A stretch of DNA of 64,000 bases. Origin: Ruminococcus sp. Lineage in GTDB: Bacteria > Bacillota > Clostridia > Oscillospirales > Acutalibacteraceae. This document shows positions 57,535 to 64,000 of the stretch, one piece after another; the stretch's first letter is position 1; every line of letters starts with the position of its first letter. The notes beneath the pieces are model-generated. The model worked only from the letters and a program-made list of their open reading frames with translations. It was not told the DNA's origin and searched no databases. Where the stretch lies: the NCBI GenBank assembly GCA_017404145.1, contig JAFRCW010000001.1, positions 62,001 to 126,000 on the forward strand, in the 5' to 3' direction. The position numbers were made by a program, and so were the translations under genes.

Positions 57535-58671
57535 TCAAGACAGCAGAACTGCTGTCTCGACATGTCCTGTATTCGGGAACATATCGAAGGGGTAACACAC
57601 CTGCGCTTTGTATCCTTTGTTCTCCAGAATCCGGATGTCGCGGCTCTGGGTTTCGATATTGCAGGAGATGTAGATGATTTTTGCGGGTTTGATTTTTGCG
57701 AGCATATTGAGGAAGGACGCGGAACAGCCCGCGCGCGGGGGATCGATGAAAGCGGCGTCGATACGGACGTTTTGTTTTTGGAGCGCTTTGATGTAGTCCT
57801 TGGAGTCCGCGCAAACGAAGTCGATGTTGTCAATCTGATTGAGGGCAGCGTTTTTCTTCGCGTCCTTTACCGCCTGCGGATTCTGCTCGACGGAATAGAC
57901 TGTTTTTGCCTTATCGGACGCGCAGATACCGATGGTTCCCACTCCCGAATAGGCGTCGAGAATGGTTTCATTTCCTTTTAAATCAGCAAGCGCAATCGCT
58001 TTTTGGTAGAGCCTTTCGCACTGGGGGGCGTTGATCTGGTAGAACGACTGCGGCGAGATCAGGAATTTTTTGCCGCAGAGAATATCGGTGATATGCCCCT
58101 TTCCGTAAAGGATCTCTTTGGTTTCACCGACAAAGAGCTTGTCCTCGCTTTTGTTGACGCACAACACGACCGTGGTGATATAGGGACACGCTTTGAGGAG
58201 CGCCGAGATGAAGGTGCGTTTGGCGGGAAAGACGGGCGCCGCGCCGCTGAGAATCACCATTACCTCACCTGTCTCGAGCCCCTCACGGACGGTGATGCTT
58301 TTGATATAGCCGGTACCTTTGTAAAAATCATAGGGGTTCAGCTTGAATGAGAGGAAGAGCCTGCACAGGACCTTGGCGATCTCGTTCGCCTTTTCTGAGC
58401 AGAGCAGGCAGTCGCCGGTAAGAGCAGGGGTATGGGTTTTCGCTTTAAAGATACCATATCGGATCTCTTTTCCCGATTTCTTGAACACGAACTGCGCTTT
58501 GTTGCGGTAGCGGACAAAGGACGGAGAGGGAGTGATCTTCTCCACTTTACAGAGGGGAGAAAGGGCTTTTTCGCATTTCTTCTGTTTGAAAAGGAGCTGT
58601 TCATCAAAGCTGAGATTAAAAAGCTGACAGGAACTGCACGCTCTGACGCTCTCACAGCGGAGCTTTTTCAT
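57535..58671 (-). CDS. RNA m5U methyltransferase, RlmC/RlmD (RumA) type
   Basis: A 378-residue enzyme methylating a uridine in 23S rRNA. An N-terminal Cys set (C.....C..C at residues 6-15, and C42) suggests the Fe-S cluster of this family; no TRAM domain is present. The methyltransferase domain has LDAYSGVGTIGI, FIDPPRAGCS and the catalytic YISCNIETQSRD. RlmCD of Bacillus methylates U747 and U1939; which site is used here is unknown. GAGGAGG precedes the ATG. Confidence 0.9.
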   Translation of the reverse strand: MKKLRCESVRACSSCQLFNLSFDEQLLFKQKKCEKALSPLCKVEKITPSPSFVRYRNKAQFVFKKSGKEIRYGIFKAKTHTPALTGDCLLCSEKANEIAKVLCRLFLSFKLNPYDFYKGTGYIKSITVREGLETGEVMVILSGAAPVFPAKRTFISALLKACPYITTVVLCVNKSEDKLFVGETKEILYGKGHITDILCGKKFLISPQSFYQINAPQCERLYQKAIALADLKGNETILDAYSGVGTIGICASDKAKTVYSVEQNPQAVKDAKKNAALNQIDNIDFVCADSKDYIKALQKQNVRIDAAFIDPPRAGCSASFLNMLAKIKPAKIIYISCNIETQSRDIRILENKGYKAQVCYPFDMFPNTGHVETAVLLS

Positions 58672-58787
58672 CTTTTCCGCCTCCTCATTTAATGTGTATT
58701 CAAGTGAATTCTAACACAGAAAAACACTTCTGTACAGTCAATATTACCAAAAATAGGTTATTTTTTCATAAAGGAAAAAACTGTAAC

Positions 58788-58816
58788 TTGATTATTCTTC
58801 CATTTTCCGTTATAAT
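58788..58816 (+). promoter_or_regulatory. promoter of the L,D-transpeptidase gene
   Basis: TTGATT at 58788-58793 and TATAAT at 58811-58816, 17-base spacing. The ATG at 58824 is only seven bases past the -10, so transcription may start at or next to the start codon. Confidence 0.7.
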
Positions 58817-58823
58817 ATAGGGC

Positions 58824-60077
58824 ATGAATGATTTAAAAGTAACCCGTTCCGGTCGTAGAAACGGCAGGAAGCTGACCAAAAACAGAATCAAAATCATTAC
58901 CGCGTTAGCGCTTTCGGCGGTCCTCGCGATCGCGCTGCTGTCCGCCGCGATCATCGGTGTGATCCGTCTGATCGGCGGCACCAAGCAGGCGCAGTCGTTC
59001 CGCGAGCCCGCTCAGGTGGTAAGCTCGATGGAGAACCACAACACCGTTTCGATGGAACTGGCGGTAGGCGATGTATGCAAGCTGTCTCTTCCGGACGCCG
59101 CCGATCTCAAGGGTGTGGACTTTGAGTCCTCCGATCCGAACATCGTCAGAGTGGACAGCTCCGGCAGAGCGGACGCGCTGTCGGAAGGAAAGGCGACCGT
59201 GACCGCCACCGGCTACGGCTTTGCCGCAGCGTGCGAATTCACGGTAGCGGGCGAGGCGCAGATTATCCGTCCCTCGGAGATCACTACCGCAATCAAGGCG
59301 AACGAAGAGATTCAGCAGAAGAACGCCGAAAAAGGCTCGGACAACCTCTACAACCTGGTTGTTAACCGCCGCACCAATACCGTCACGGCATATACTTATG
59401 ATGATTCCGGGAGCTATACCGTCCCCATACGCGCGATGGTATGCTCCTGCGGTACCGGCGGCGACGATATCACGCCCACCGGTGAATACGCGCTGTACTT
59501 CAAAGAGGAGTGGCACGCGCTGTTTGACGACGTTTACGGAATGTATGTCTCGGGTATCGACGGTCCTTATCTCTTCCATTCGGTGCCGTATGAGACGTTT
59601 CAGGATCCCGCAAGCTTAGAAACGGATGAGTATAACAAGCTCTCCACCAACGCTTCTCAGGGCTGTGTGAGACTGGCTGTCTCGGACGCGAAGTGGGTGT
59701 TCGAGAACTGTCCGCTGAATACGCCCGTGAAGATCATCGACGAGGACGGCTCCGCCGATCCGCTCGGTACGCCCGCTGCCGTAAAGGTGGACGAAACGAT
59801 CAAGTGGGACCCCACCGATCCTAACGAGAAGAATCCCTACTACGGCAAATCGCCGACCATCACCGGCGCAGAGGATAAAACCATCCAAAAAGGCGATGAG
59901 TTCAAGGCGTTTGAAGGCGTTACGGCGCGCGATATCTGTTCCAACGATATCACCTCCAAGCTCGAGATGATGGGTACGGTGATCCCTGAGAAGAAAGGCG
60001 TCTACTATGTGACCTATTCCGTCACCGACGACTTCCACCTCAAAACCTCCGTCACCGTAGCGATCACGGTAGAGTGA
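58824..60077 (+). CDS. membrane-anchored L,D-transpeptidase with Ig-like domains
   Basis: A 417-residue extracytoplasmic enzyme. A basic N terminus and one membrane helix (about 24-52) are followed by a BIG2-like Ig domain (70-145). The YkuD catalytic domain (about 170-315) has LFHSVPY and the active-site SQGCVRLAVSDA, and a C-terminal DUF5011-like Ig domain (about 345-417) follows. It would form 3-3 peptidoglycan cross-links or attach proteins. The start may be read from a near-leaderless mRNA. Confidence 0.9.
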   Translation: MNDLKVTRSGRRNGRKLTKNRIKIITALALSAVLAIALLSAAIIGVIRLIGGTKQAQSFREPAQVVSSMENHNTVSMELAVGDVCKLSLPDAADLKGVDFESSDPNIVRVDSSGRADALSEGKATVTATGYGFAAACEFTVAGEAQIIRPSEITTAIKANEEIQQKNAEKGSDNLYNLVVNRRTNTVTAYTYDDSGSYTVPIRAMVCSCGTGGDDITPTGEYALYFKEEWHALFDDVYGMYVSGIDGPYLFHSVPYETFQDPASLETDEYNKLSTNASQGCVRLAVSDAKWVFENCPLNTPVKIIDEDGSADPLGTPAAVKVDETIKWDPTDPNEKNPYYGKSPTITGAEDKTIQKGDEFKAFEGVTARDICSNDITSKLEMMGTVIPEKKGVYYVTYSVTDDFHLKTSVTVAITVE

Positions 60078-60262
60078 AAACTAAGAAATAAGAACTAAGA
60101 AATAAGAACGGCGGTTACTCGCTTCGCTCGAACATTTTATATTAGTAATTGAAAACGCAGGGTGTTCCGATTTTGAACATCCTGCGTTAATGTTTGTATC
60201 AATAATTTATTCCGGTGAGGACGGAGTCCTCCATTTGTTCTTATTTCTTAGTTCTTATTTCT
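60078..60262. repeat. inverted AACTAAGAAATAAGAAC / GTTCTTATTTCTTAGTT gap with central hairpin
   Basis: AACTAAGAAATAAGAAC words (60079-60108), a GGTTACTCGCTTCGCTCG cassette (60112-60136), a terminator-like stem AACGCAGGGTGTTC / GAACATCCTGCGTT (60154-60188) between convergent genes, a GGTGAGGACGGAGTCCTCC hairpin, and the exact complement of the opening words at 60238-60264. Confidence 0.7.
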
Positions 60263-60265
60263 TAG

Positions 60266-61318
60266 TTAATAAATGATGTTCCCATACTCGTCATAGGTGT
60301 AGTTGTACGCGTATGAATCTCCATCCTCCGAGTCCTCTTCCTCTTCTTCCTCGGGTTCTTCGTCAGGCGGTGTTAATTCACCTAAGGTTTCCGAGGGGGC
60401 GACTTCGTCGGGTGTCGCCGCTTCGGTTTCGGACTGGACGAACATGATGTTGGTCATATTGAATACGGTATCCTCCATGGTAGTGCCCATACGGTAGAAG
60501 CTTTTCAGAGGAATCATCGCGGTTCTCTCAGAGTTCAGCGCGGAGAGGGTAGAGAGGGATTCGTCGTTGCGAAGATATCCCGGCACATCCTCACTGTCAT
60601 AGAAAATGTAGGTAGGAGTGCCCATCTTCAGCTGAGCGGGGTCGATGACTTCCGTTTCCTCGTTAGCAAAAATGTTCAGCGCGCCGGTATAGGAGAGAAT
60701 TTCCGCTTGGATAGAGCCTGCGGGGAAGGTGCAGAGCTGACCGTTCTGCTCAATATAGAGATAGGCGACAGTTTTAATCACGCCGGATACTGCCTTTTTG
60801 AAAGAAGCAAGAGTAGAAATAAGATCTTCATATCCTTCCGCGCCTTTTTCACTGCCGGTGACGTTGCCGCCGAGAACTGTACCGAGATTGACGTACAGTG
60901 TTTCCAGCTCTTCAAAGGAATTGGGGGTCTCAAAGCTGATAACGGTGATTCCCGCTTCTTCGAGCTTGGCGCGGGATTTTTCGTTCAGCGTATTGTCGGC
61001 GATCACAAGATCGGTTTCATAGCTTTGGATGGTGTCGATACTGGGATTATCCGCAGAACCGACAGAAGGAACGACTTTCAGAAAGTCCTGATCACAGGCG
61101 ATGCCTCTGCCGACCATTTTGACGTCATATCCGATGTAGGAGATGATATCGGCGAGGTTGTCGTTGAGCACGACGATATTCTTGGGTTCGCTCTTGACGG
61201 TGATATCGCCGATGGTGACGGGATATTCACCCGACTTGCTGCCCGAACAGGCTGAGAATAAAACCGCGCAGGAGGATAGGATCAGAACGGCTAATATGAC
61301 AGACAGTATTTTTTTCAT
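60266..61318 (-). CDS. ABC transporter substrate-binding lipoprotein (BtuF/FepB-like)
   Basis: A 350-residue lipoprotein. The signal peptide ends in the lipobox LFSAC. The TroA/BtuF-type fold is visible in PKNIVVLNDNLADIISYIGYD, SVGSADNPSIDTIQSYETDLVI and a long linking helix, as in cobalamin or siderophore binding proteins. The tail is extremely acidic and Tyr-rich (DEEPEEEEEEDSEDGDSY), which is unusual. No permease or ATPase gene is adjacent, so it is an orphan. I start at ATG 61318, after GGAG. Confidence 0.87.
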   Translation of the reverse strand: MKKILSVILAVLILSSCAVLFSACSGSKSGEYPVTIGDITVKSEPKNIVVLNDNLADIISYIGYDVKMVGRGIACDQDFLKVVPSVGSADNPSIDTIQSYETDLVIADNTLNEKSRAKLEEAGITVISFETPNSFEELETLYVNLGTVLGGNVTGSEKGAEGYEDLISTLASFKKAVSGVIKTVAYLYIEQNGQLCTFPAGSIQAEILSYTGALNIFANEETEVIDPAQLKMGTPTYIFYDSEDVPGYLRNDESLSTLSALNSERTAMIPLKSFYRMGTTMEDTVFNMTNIMFVQSETEAATPDEVAPSETLGELTPPDEEPEEEEEEDSEDGDSYAYNYTYDEYGNIIY

Positions 61319-61365
61319 ACTTTTCAACTCCGATATCAATTTTTATCATATATAGGTCACCCATT

Positions 61366-61394
61366 ATTATATCGAAATATAAAGGCTTAGTCAA
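61366..61394 (-). promoter_or_regulatory. promoter of the substrate-binding lipoprotein gene
   Basis: TTGACT at 61389-61394 and TATAAT at 61366-61371, 17-base spacing. Confidence 0.78.
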
Positions 61395-61455
61395 ACAATA
61401 CAACAAGATTGTAAATACTTGTTTACGACATTTTAAAATTTTTTTGAAAAAACAC

Positions 61456-61484
61456 TTGCATTTTGAAAAGAAGTGTGCTATTAT
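61456..61484 (+). promoter_or_regulatory. promoter of the 5S rRNA gene
   Basis: TTGCAT at 61456-61461 and TATTAT at 61479-61484, 17-base spacing with extended -10 TGC, about 28 bases before the mature 5' end. Confidence 0.75.
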
Positions 61485-61511
61485 ATCTAAGCTGTCAAGA
61501 GACAGTACACA

Positions 61512-61630
<119 letters not shown>

Positions 61631-61638
61631 AAAAGCTT

Positions 61639-61664
61639 CCACCCAGTAGGGTGGTTGTTTTTTT
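61639..61664 (+). terminator. terminator of the 5S rRNA gene
   Basis: CCACCC (61639-61644), AGTA loop, GGGTGG (61649-61654), then TTGTTTTTTT. A second palindrome, TTTATCATCAC GTA GTGATGATAAA, follows at about 61663-61687. Confidence 0.88.
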
Positions 61665-61766
61665 ATCATCACGTAGTGATGATAAAAAACTGAAAACTGA
61701 AGACTTAATAATGAATAATGAAGGTTACTCGCTTTGCTCGGACATTTATTTAAGGGAGATATTATA

Positions 61767-62507
61767 ATGGATAACAAAATCGAACAGCTTAGTCAGATTA
61801 TCAACGAATCGAATAAGGTGGTCTTTTTCGGAGGCGCGGGTGTTTCTACCGAGTCCGGTATCCCCGACTTCCGTTCACAGGACGGTCTGTATCATCAGAA
61901 GTATGATTATCCTCCCGAGGAGATCCTCAGCCATACGTTCTTTGTCAGAAAGACCGAGGAGTTCTACCGTTTTTATAAAGATAAGATGCTCTGTCTGTCC
62001 GCAAAGCCCAACAAGGCGCACCTGACGCTCGCCGAGTGGGAAAAGGAAGGAAAGCTTCTCTCTGTGATCACCCAGAATATCGACGGCTTGCACCAGGCGG
62101 CAGGCAGCAAGAGAGTGCTGGAGCTTCACGGCTCCGTGATGAGGAATTACTGCACCAAGTGCGGCAAATTCTATGATGTACATGCGATCGTACAGTCAAA
62201 GGGCGTCCCTTACTGTGAGTGCGGCGGAGTCATCAAGCCCGATGTAGTGCTGTATGAGGAGCCGCTGCCCGAAAGAACGGTCCGAGAAGCGGTCGACGAT
62301 ATTATCTCGGCAGATGCTTTGATCATAGCCGGAACCTCCCTGACGGTTTATCCCGCGGCGTCTTATATCCGCTATTTCAGAGGCAAGCATATGGTGTTGA
62401 TCAACCGCGACCAAACGCCCTATGACGGACACGCGGACCTCGTGATCCACGATAAGGTAGGAGAAGTACTGGCACAGGTGAACGAAGAACTAAGAACTAA
62501 GAACTAA
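61767..62507 (+). CDS. NAD-dependent protein deacylase (sirtuin, CobB-like)
   Basis: A 246-residue sirtuin that removes acetyl or other acyl groups from lysines using NAD. It has FFGGAGVSTESGIPDFRS, TQNIDGLHQAAG, the catalytic His in LELHGSVMRN, four zinc cysteines in CTKCGK and YCECGG, and AGTSLTVYPAASYI. I start at ATG 61767 after GGGAG. The last residues (NEELRTKN) are encoded by an intergenic AACTAAGAAC repeat that runs past the stop. Confidence 0.94.
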   Translation: MDNKIEQLSQIINESNKVVFFGGAGVSTESGIPDFRSQDGLYHQKYDYPPEEILSHTFFVRKTEEFYRFYKDKMLCLSAKPNKAHLTLAEWEKEGKLLSVITQNIDGLHQAAGSKRVLELHGSVMRNYCTKCGKFYDVHAIVQSKGVPYCECGGVIKPDVVLYEEPLPERTVREAVDDIISADALIIAGTSLTVYPAASYIRYFRGKHMVLINRDQTPYDGHADLVIHDKVGEVLAQVNEELRTKN

Positions 62508-62656
62508 GAACGAATGGAGGGCTTTGCCCTCACCTGATTCTAATAAAACTTATAAAAAATGCAGGATGTTAGTCTAACGTCCTGCATTTCTTTATGATCT
62601 TTTTAATTGTTTGAGCAAAGCGAGTATCCGCCGTTCTTATTTCTTATTTCTTAGTT
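62484..62656. repeat. inverted repeat-word gap between sirtuin and htrA genes
   Basis: AACGAAGAACTAAGAACTAAG words (from 62484, inside the sirtuin gene), a GGAGGGCTTTGCCCTCACC hairpin, a terminator stem at 62557-62589, an inverted GGTTACTC cassette (TTGAGCAAAGCGAGTATCC, 62610-62628), and the complement TTCTTATTTCTTATTTCTTA up to the htrA stop. Confidence 0.68.
62557..62589. terminator. bidirectional terminator between sirtuin and htrA genes
   Basis: AAATGCAGGATGTTA (62557-62571) pairs with TAACGTCCTGCATTT (62575-62589), with T-rich bases after it on both strands, between convergent genes. Confidence 0.82.
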
Positions 62657-62657
62657 C

Positions 62658-64000
62658 TTAGTTTTCTCTATAGATACTGATCTTGATTTTGTCGCCGGGC
62701 TTATGGTCGGAGAGGATATCGTAGATGTCCTGGAACGAGGTGATCTCGATACCGTCCACAGCGGTGATGATATCATTCTCTTGAGCAACACCTTTCAGCG
62801 GACTGTCGTCGGCAATCCCCTCGACGATGATGCCTGCGGGAATCTGATAATAGAACATATCCTCCTGAGAGACTTCCATTCCGGAGATACCCAGCCTGAC
62901 TCTGCCCTTGACATAGCCGTAGCGCATCAGATCGGAGGCGATTTCCTGTACGGTTTTGGAGGGTATGGAGAAGCTCATACTTTCATAGACGCTTGAGCTG
63001 ATCTTTGCCGAGGTAATGCCGATGACCTGACCGTAGAGGTTGCACAGCGGACCGCCCGAGTTGCCGGGGTTGATGGCGGCGTCGGACTGGATATATTTGA
63101 CGTTTTTATTGATCGCAAGCTCTCTGTTGACCGCGGAGACAACGCCTTTCGTCAGGGAGTTTTTGAAGGTTCCGCCTGCGTTGCCGATTGCGATAACGTC
63201 CTGACCGATTTCGATCAGATCGGAGTCGCCGAACACCGCCGGAGTCAGTCCTTTTGCATCGATCTTCAGGACAGCGATATCGGTCCAGTTGTCAAAACCG
63301 ACGATCTTCGCCTGATAGCTTTCGTCGGAGCTGAGAGACACCTGCACCAGATACTGCTTGGAGTTCTGGATGACATGCGCGTTGGTAATGATATAGCCGT
63401 CGGCGGAGATGATGGTTCCGGTGCCTTGGCTGATCAGCGTAGACTGATCCTCGGTGATCTCATCTTCAAACACCGCGACATAAACGACGCTCGGAGATAC
63501 GGTATCGAAAGAGAACTGGGTGGTGTATTTTGCGTTATCTTTATCGGAGGGAAGAGGATGCAGTTCGATCTCTTTCGCGTTTTCGTCGGGAGTGCCGACC
63601 GACGCGGGATTATCGGAGTCTCTCTGCTGGGTCTCTCCGTTGTCGGCGATCAGCTCGATCTCTGCTTCAAACTCTGTTGCTTCTACCGCGTCATAACCGA
63701 AGCCGTTGTATTCGTCGCCGTCGTCATCAATGATGCCGGGGAATTCAGTGGAGAAGAGATTATCGTGCTGATTGTTCTTTGCATTAGAGTTCATCGCGAT
63801 GAATACGCCGAACGCGATCACCATCACGAATAAAAGACCGATCAATATCGCGATAAACGCTTTGGTACCCGCGGATGTCTTAGGCTTTTCGGGACGCTGA
63901 TACAAAGCGCCCTGATACGCGGGCTGCTGCTGCGCCGCATAGGGATTATAGTTCATATTCACCTGCTGCGGCTGTACCGGCTGACGGTATGGCTGCTGCG
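62658..64000 (-). CDS. HtrA-like serine protease (5' end cut by window edge)
   Basis: A membrane-anchored trypsin-like protease of the HtrA/DegP family for extracytoplasmic protein quality control. The frame is open through the window edge; the visible part has a Gln/Pro-rich cytoplasmic region, a membrane helix (TKAFIAILIGLLFVMVIAFG), an acidic linker, then the protease domain with NAHVI (His), NWTDIAVLKI (Asp) and NPGNSGGPL (Ser), and one PDZ domain at the C terminus (VKGRVRLGISGMEV onward). A GTG at 63962 and an ATG at 63956 are possible starts, but the frame upstream stays in the same Gln/Pro-rich composition, so the true start is probably beyond position 64000. Confidence 0.9.
   Translation of the reverse strand, partial: QQPYRQPVQPQQVNMNYNPYAAQQQPAYQGALYQRPEKPKTSAGTKAFIAILIGLLFVMVIAFGVFIAMNSNAKNNQHDNLFSTEFPGIIDDDGDEYNGFGYDAVEATEFEAEIELIADNGETQQRDSDNPASVGTPDENAKEIELHPLPSDKDNAKYTTQFSFDTVSPSVVYVAVFEDEITEDQSTLISQGTGTIISADGYIITNAHVIQNSKQYLVQVSLSSDESYQAKIVGFDNWTDIAVLKIDAKGLTPAVFGDSDLIEIGQDVIAIGNAGGTFKNSLTKGVVSAVNRELAINKNVKYIQSDAAINPGNSGGPLCNLYGQVIGITSAKISSSVYESMSFSIPSKTVQEIASDLMRYGYVKGRVRLGISGMEVSQEDMFYYQIPAGIIVEGIADDSPLKGVAQENDIITAVDGIEITSFQDIYDILSDHKPGDKIKISIYREN

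Noticed and set aside
57347..57814. 155-codon minus-strand frame overlapping the end of the RNA methyltransferase gene
   Set aside because: Overlaps the conserved 3' half of that gene in another frame; no ribosome site or domain.

Overview
The window looks like chromosome from a mid-GC Clostridia-type Firmicute. The signs are a SigH-like sigma factor, YqzL ahead of RecO, YlxM-Ffh, KhpA, RqcH and MutS2, HPr with both His15 and Ser46, DivIB, a PASTA-bearing SpoVD-like PBP, and many TTGACA-17-TATAAT promoters. Placement near Ruminococcaceae/Oscillospirales is my inference from gene order and content. No tRNA, transposase, prophage or CRISPR array was seen. The only rRNA is a single 5S gene.

Layout. 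0-3 kb: zinc-ribbon protein, SigH-like sigma factor, YifB/ComM. 3.5-10.5 kb: murA copy 1, walJ-rlmH, rqcH, a Na/Pi cotransporter. 10.6-17.5 kb (minus strand): phoH-ybeY-dgkA-era, then yqzL-recO and mutS2. 17.8-24.9 kb: ylxM-ffh-rpsP-khpA, an inserted block (Phd/RelE-type toxin-antitoxin, K+ channel, HdeD-like protein, CLC protein), then rimM-trmD. 25-29.2 kb: HPr, uvrC, rsmD-coaD and a coiled-coil protein. 29.7-42.5 kb: dcw cluster mraZ-rsmH-ftsL-PBP-mraY-ftsW-murG-murA2-divIB-ftsZ, without mur ligases or ftsA. 42.6-53.3 kb: GH3 enzyme, DUF6465 protein, AEC transporter, WYL regulator, maf-dagK, glycosyltransferase, HD-like/DUF5662 pair, OhrR-like regulator with a CDF transporter, glutathione peroxidase. 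53.3-55.5 kb: an AT-rich island with three zinc-ribbon proteins and a divergent XRE regulator with twin operators. 55.6-64 kb: FMN-riboswitch-controlled RibU-like transporter, NUDIX, RNA m5U methyltransferase, L,D-transpeptidase, orphan substrate-binding lipoprotein, 5S rRNA, sirtuin, and an HtrA protease cut by the window edge.

The least explained material lies between genes. Three copies of a ~135-nt element follow the stop codons of murA, khpA and the PBP gene. They share ends and a fold supported by compensatory changes. A 149-bp tandem array between ftsL and the PBP gene has similar ends, a different core and possible pseudoknot pairing. Almost every other intergenic gap is a mosaic of short iterated words, often one strand after a stop codon and the complement before the next gene, around hairpin cassettes. 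Some of this has entered coding sequence: the 3' ends of uvrC and the sirtuin gene are repeat-derived. A perfect 98-bp inverted repeat brackets 48.4-55.6 kb.

Functionally the window combines envelope growth and division (dcw genes, two MurA, L,D-transpeptidase, GH3), ribosome and RNA maturation (RlmH, YbeY, Era, RimM, TrmD, RsmD, RsmH, Ffh, KhpA), ribosome quality control (RqcH, MutS2) and DNA repair (UvrC, RecO). All assignments come from reading motifs, gene order and signals in the sequence; no database search was run.
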